The notes under the pieces: model-generated | Seen by the model: the letters and a program-made list of their open reading frames with translations, nothing else | What the model was told of the DNA's origin: nothing | Database searches by the model: none | Shown: in pieces, positions 63,600 to 64,000 of the stretch | How the letters are laid out: each line of letters begins with the position of its first letter | Position numbering within the stretch: the first letter of the stretch is position 1 | Program-made: the position numbers and the translations under genes | Source: Lamellibrachia columna | Lineage: Eukaryota; Annelida; Polychaeta; Sabellida; Siboglinidae | DNA length: 64,000 nt | Assembly (NCBI GenBank): GCA_963662155.1 | Contig: OY759265.1 | Span: 16,062,396 to 16,126,395 of the forward strand | Reading direction: 5' to 3'

Positions 63600-64000
63600 C
63601 GAAGAACTAAACATATATTCGATGACGATTCATATGGTGATATAAATAAATACTCAGAAGAACCTTTTGTGAGACACTTTTGCCTGTTTGCTTTCATGGT
63701 TAATGATATCAAATATACTATTTGTCGAGGTGTGTCGCATAGCAGGTCCACTGAAGAATAATTAAAAATAATAACTAACGTCATCCCTTGGTATTGCTTG
63801 TCCACAAATATACCAGTATACAAGTGCAATAGTCTTGTTGGTAACTCTTGACACGTTAGCAACACTGTTTATCCATTGTTGAACATGTATTGTGTTTCCT
63901 GAAATAATATACATACATATATTGAACCGCAATAATGTATGGAGCGGACTTTTTTTATTTCGAGGCATACCCACCAAAACACTCACGTCTCTTTAAGTTC
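63600..64000 (-). other. Copy C intron 6 equivalent, running off the window
   Basis: Inverse match to B 51990-52230 and 53185-53270 and to 27110-27510, with one unit of the 50-bp repeat (about 63800-63860). Confidence 0.7.

Overview
The window is eukaryotic, most likely from a marine invertebrate animal. The signs are spliced genes with GT/AG introns, many decayed non-LTR retrotransposons, cut-and-paste transposon remnants, long (TA)n, (TG)n, (CAGG)n and (GCCC)n microsatellites, and a 65-bp satellite array. The gene family present resembles KY (kyphoscoliosis peptidase)/hillarin, which is common in invertebrates. I cannot name a species. I saw no tRNA, rRNA, CRISPR or prokaryotic feature.

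The main content is a rearranged cluster of genes for KY/hillarin-like (transglutaminase-like fold) proteins. Copy B (43585-54903, +) is the best gene. I can assemble ten exons with canonical splice sites and consistent phases, totalling 3279 nt (1092 codons plus stop). Copy A (14004-25116, +) has exons matching B's exons 4, 7, 8, 9 and 10, but it lacks B-like exons 1-3, 5 and 6, changes frame twice around large GCC and GCT triplet arrays, and lacks about 200 residues of the long exon. Copy C (about 63999-62086, -) is a pseudogene lying tail-to-tail with B. A further minus-strand fragment lies at 27110-27850. Exon-1-like sequences with upstream flanks also lie on the minus strand near 2317 and 10411. 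In both A and B the positions of the catalytic Cys and His of KY are substituted while the Asp remains, so these look like non-catalytic members of the fold.

Layout. 1-2190: LINE. 2200-4280: exon-1 copy, conserved flank, a candidate secreted-peptide exon and a (TA)n duplication. 4590-6815: hAT-like pseudogene split by a CR1-like LINE. 6816-14003: two roughly 3.6-kb segmental-repeat blocks. 14004-25116: copy A, with a minus-strand LINE, the satellite and an array of repeated splice acceptors in its introns. 25117-35700: microsatellites, inverted copies of the segmental block, a KY fragment, LINE pieces and a palindrome. 36103-41821: a 5.7-kb DNA transposon with 450-bp inverted termini (Academ-like, XPG-like and CXC domains, decayed) inserted in the block. 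42780-54903: promoter region and copy B. 54905-55850 and 61400-63999: arms of an inverted duplication around copies B and C. 57767-61268: a decayed Polinton/Maverick-like derivative in the spacer.

Much of the structure is local: the same sequence is single-copy in one paralogous locus and tandemly amplified in another (50-bp, 101-bp and 34/23-bp arrays).
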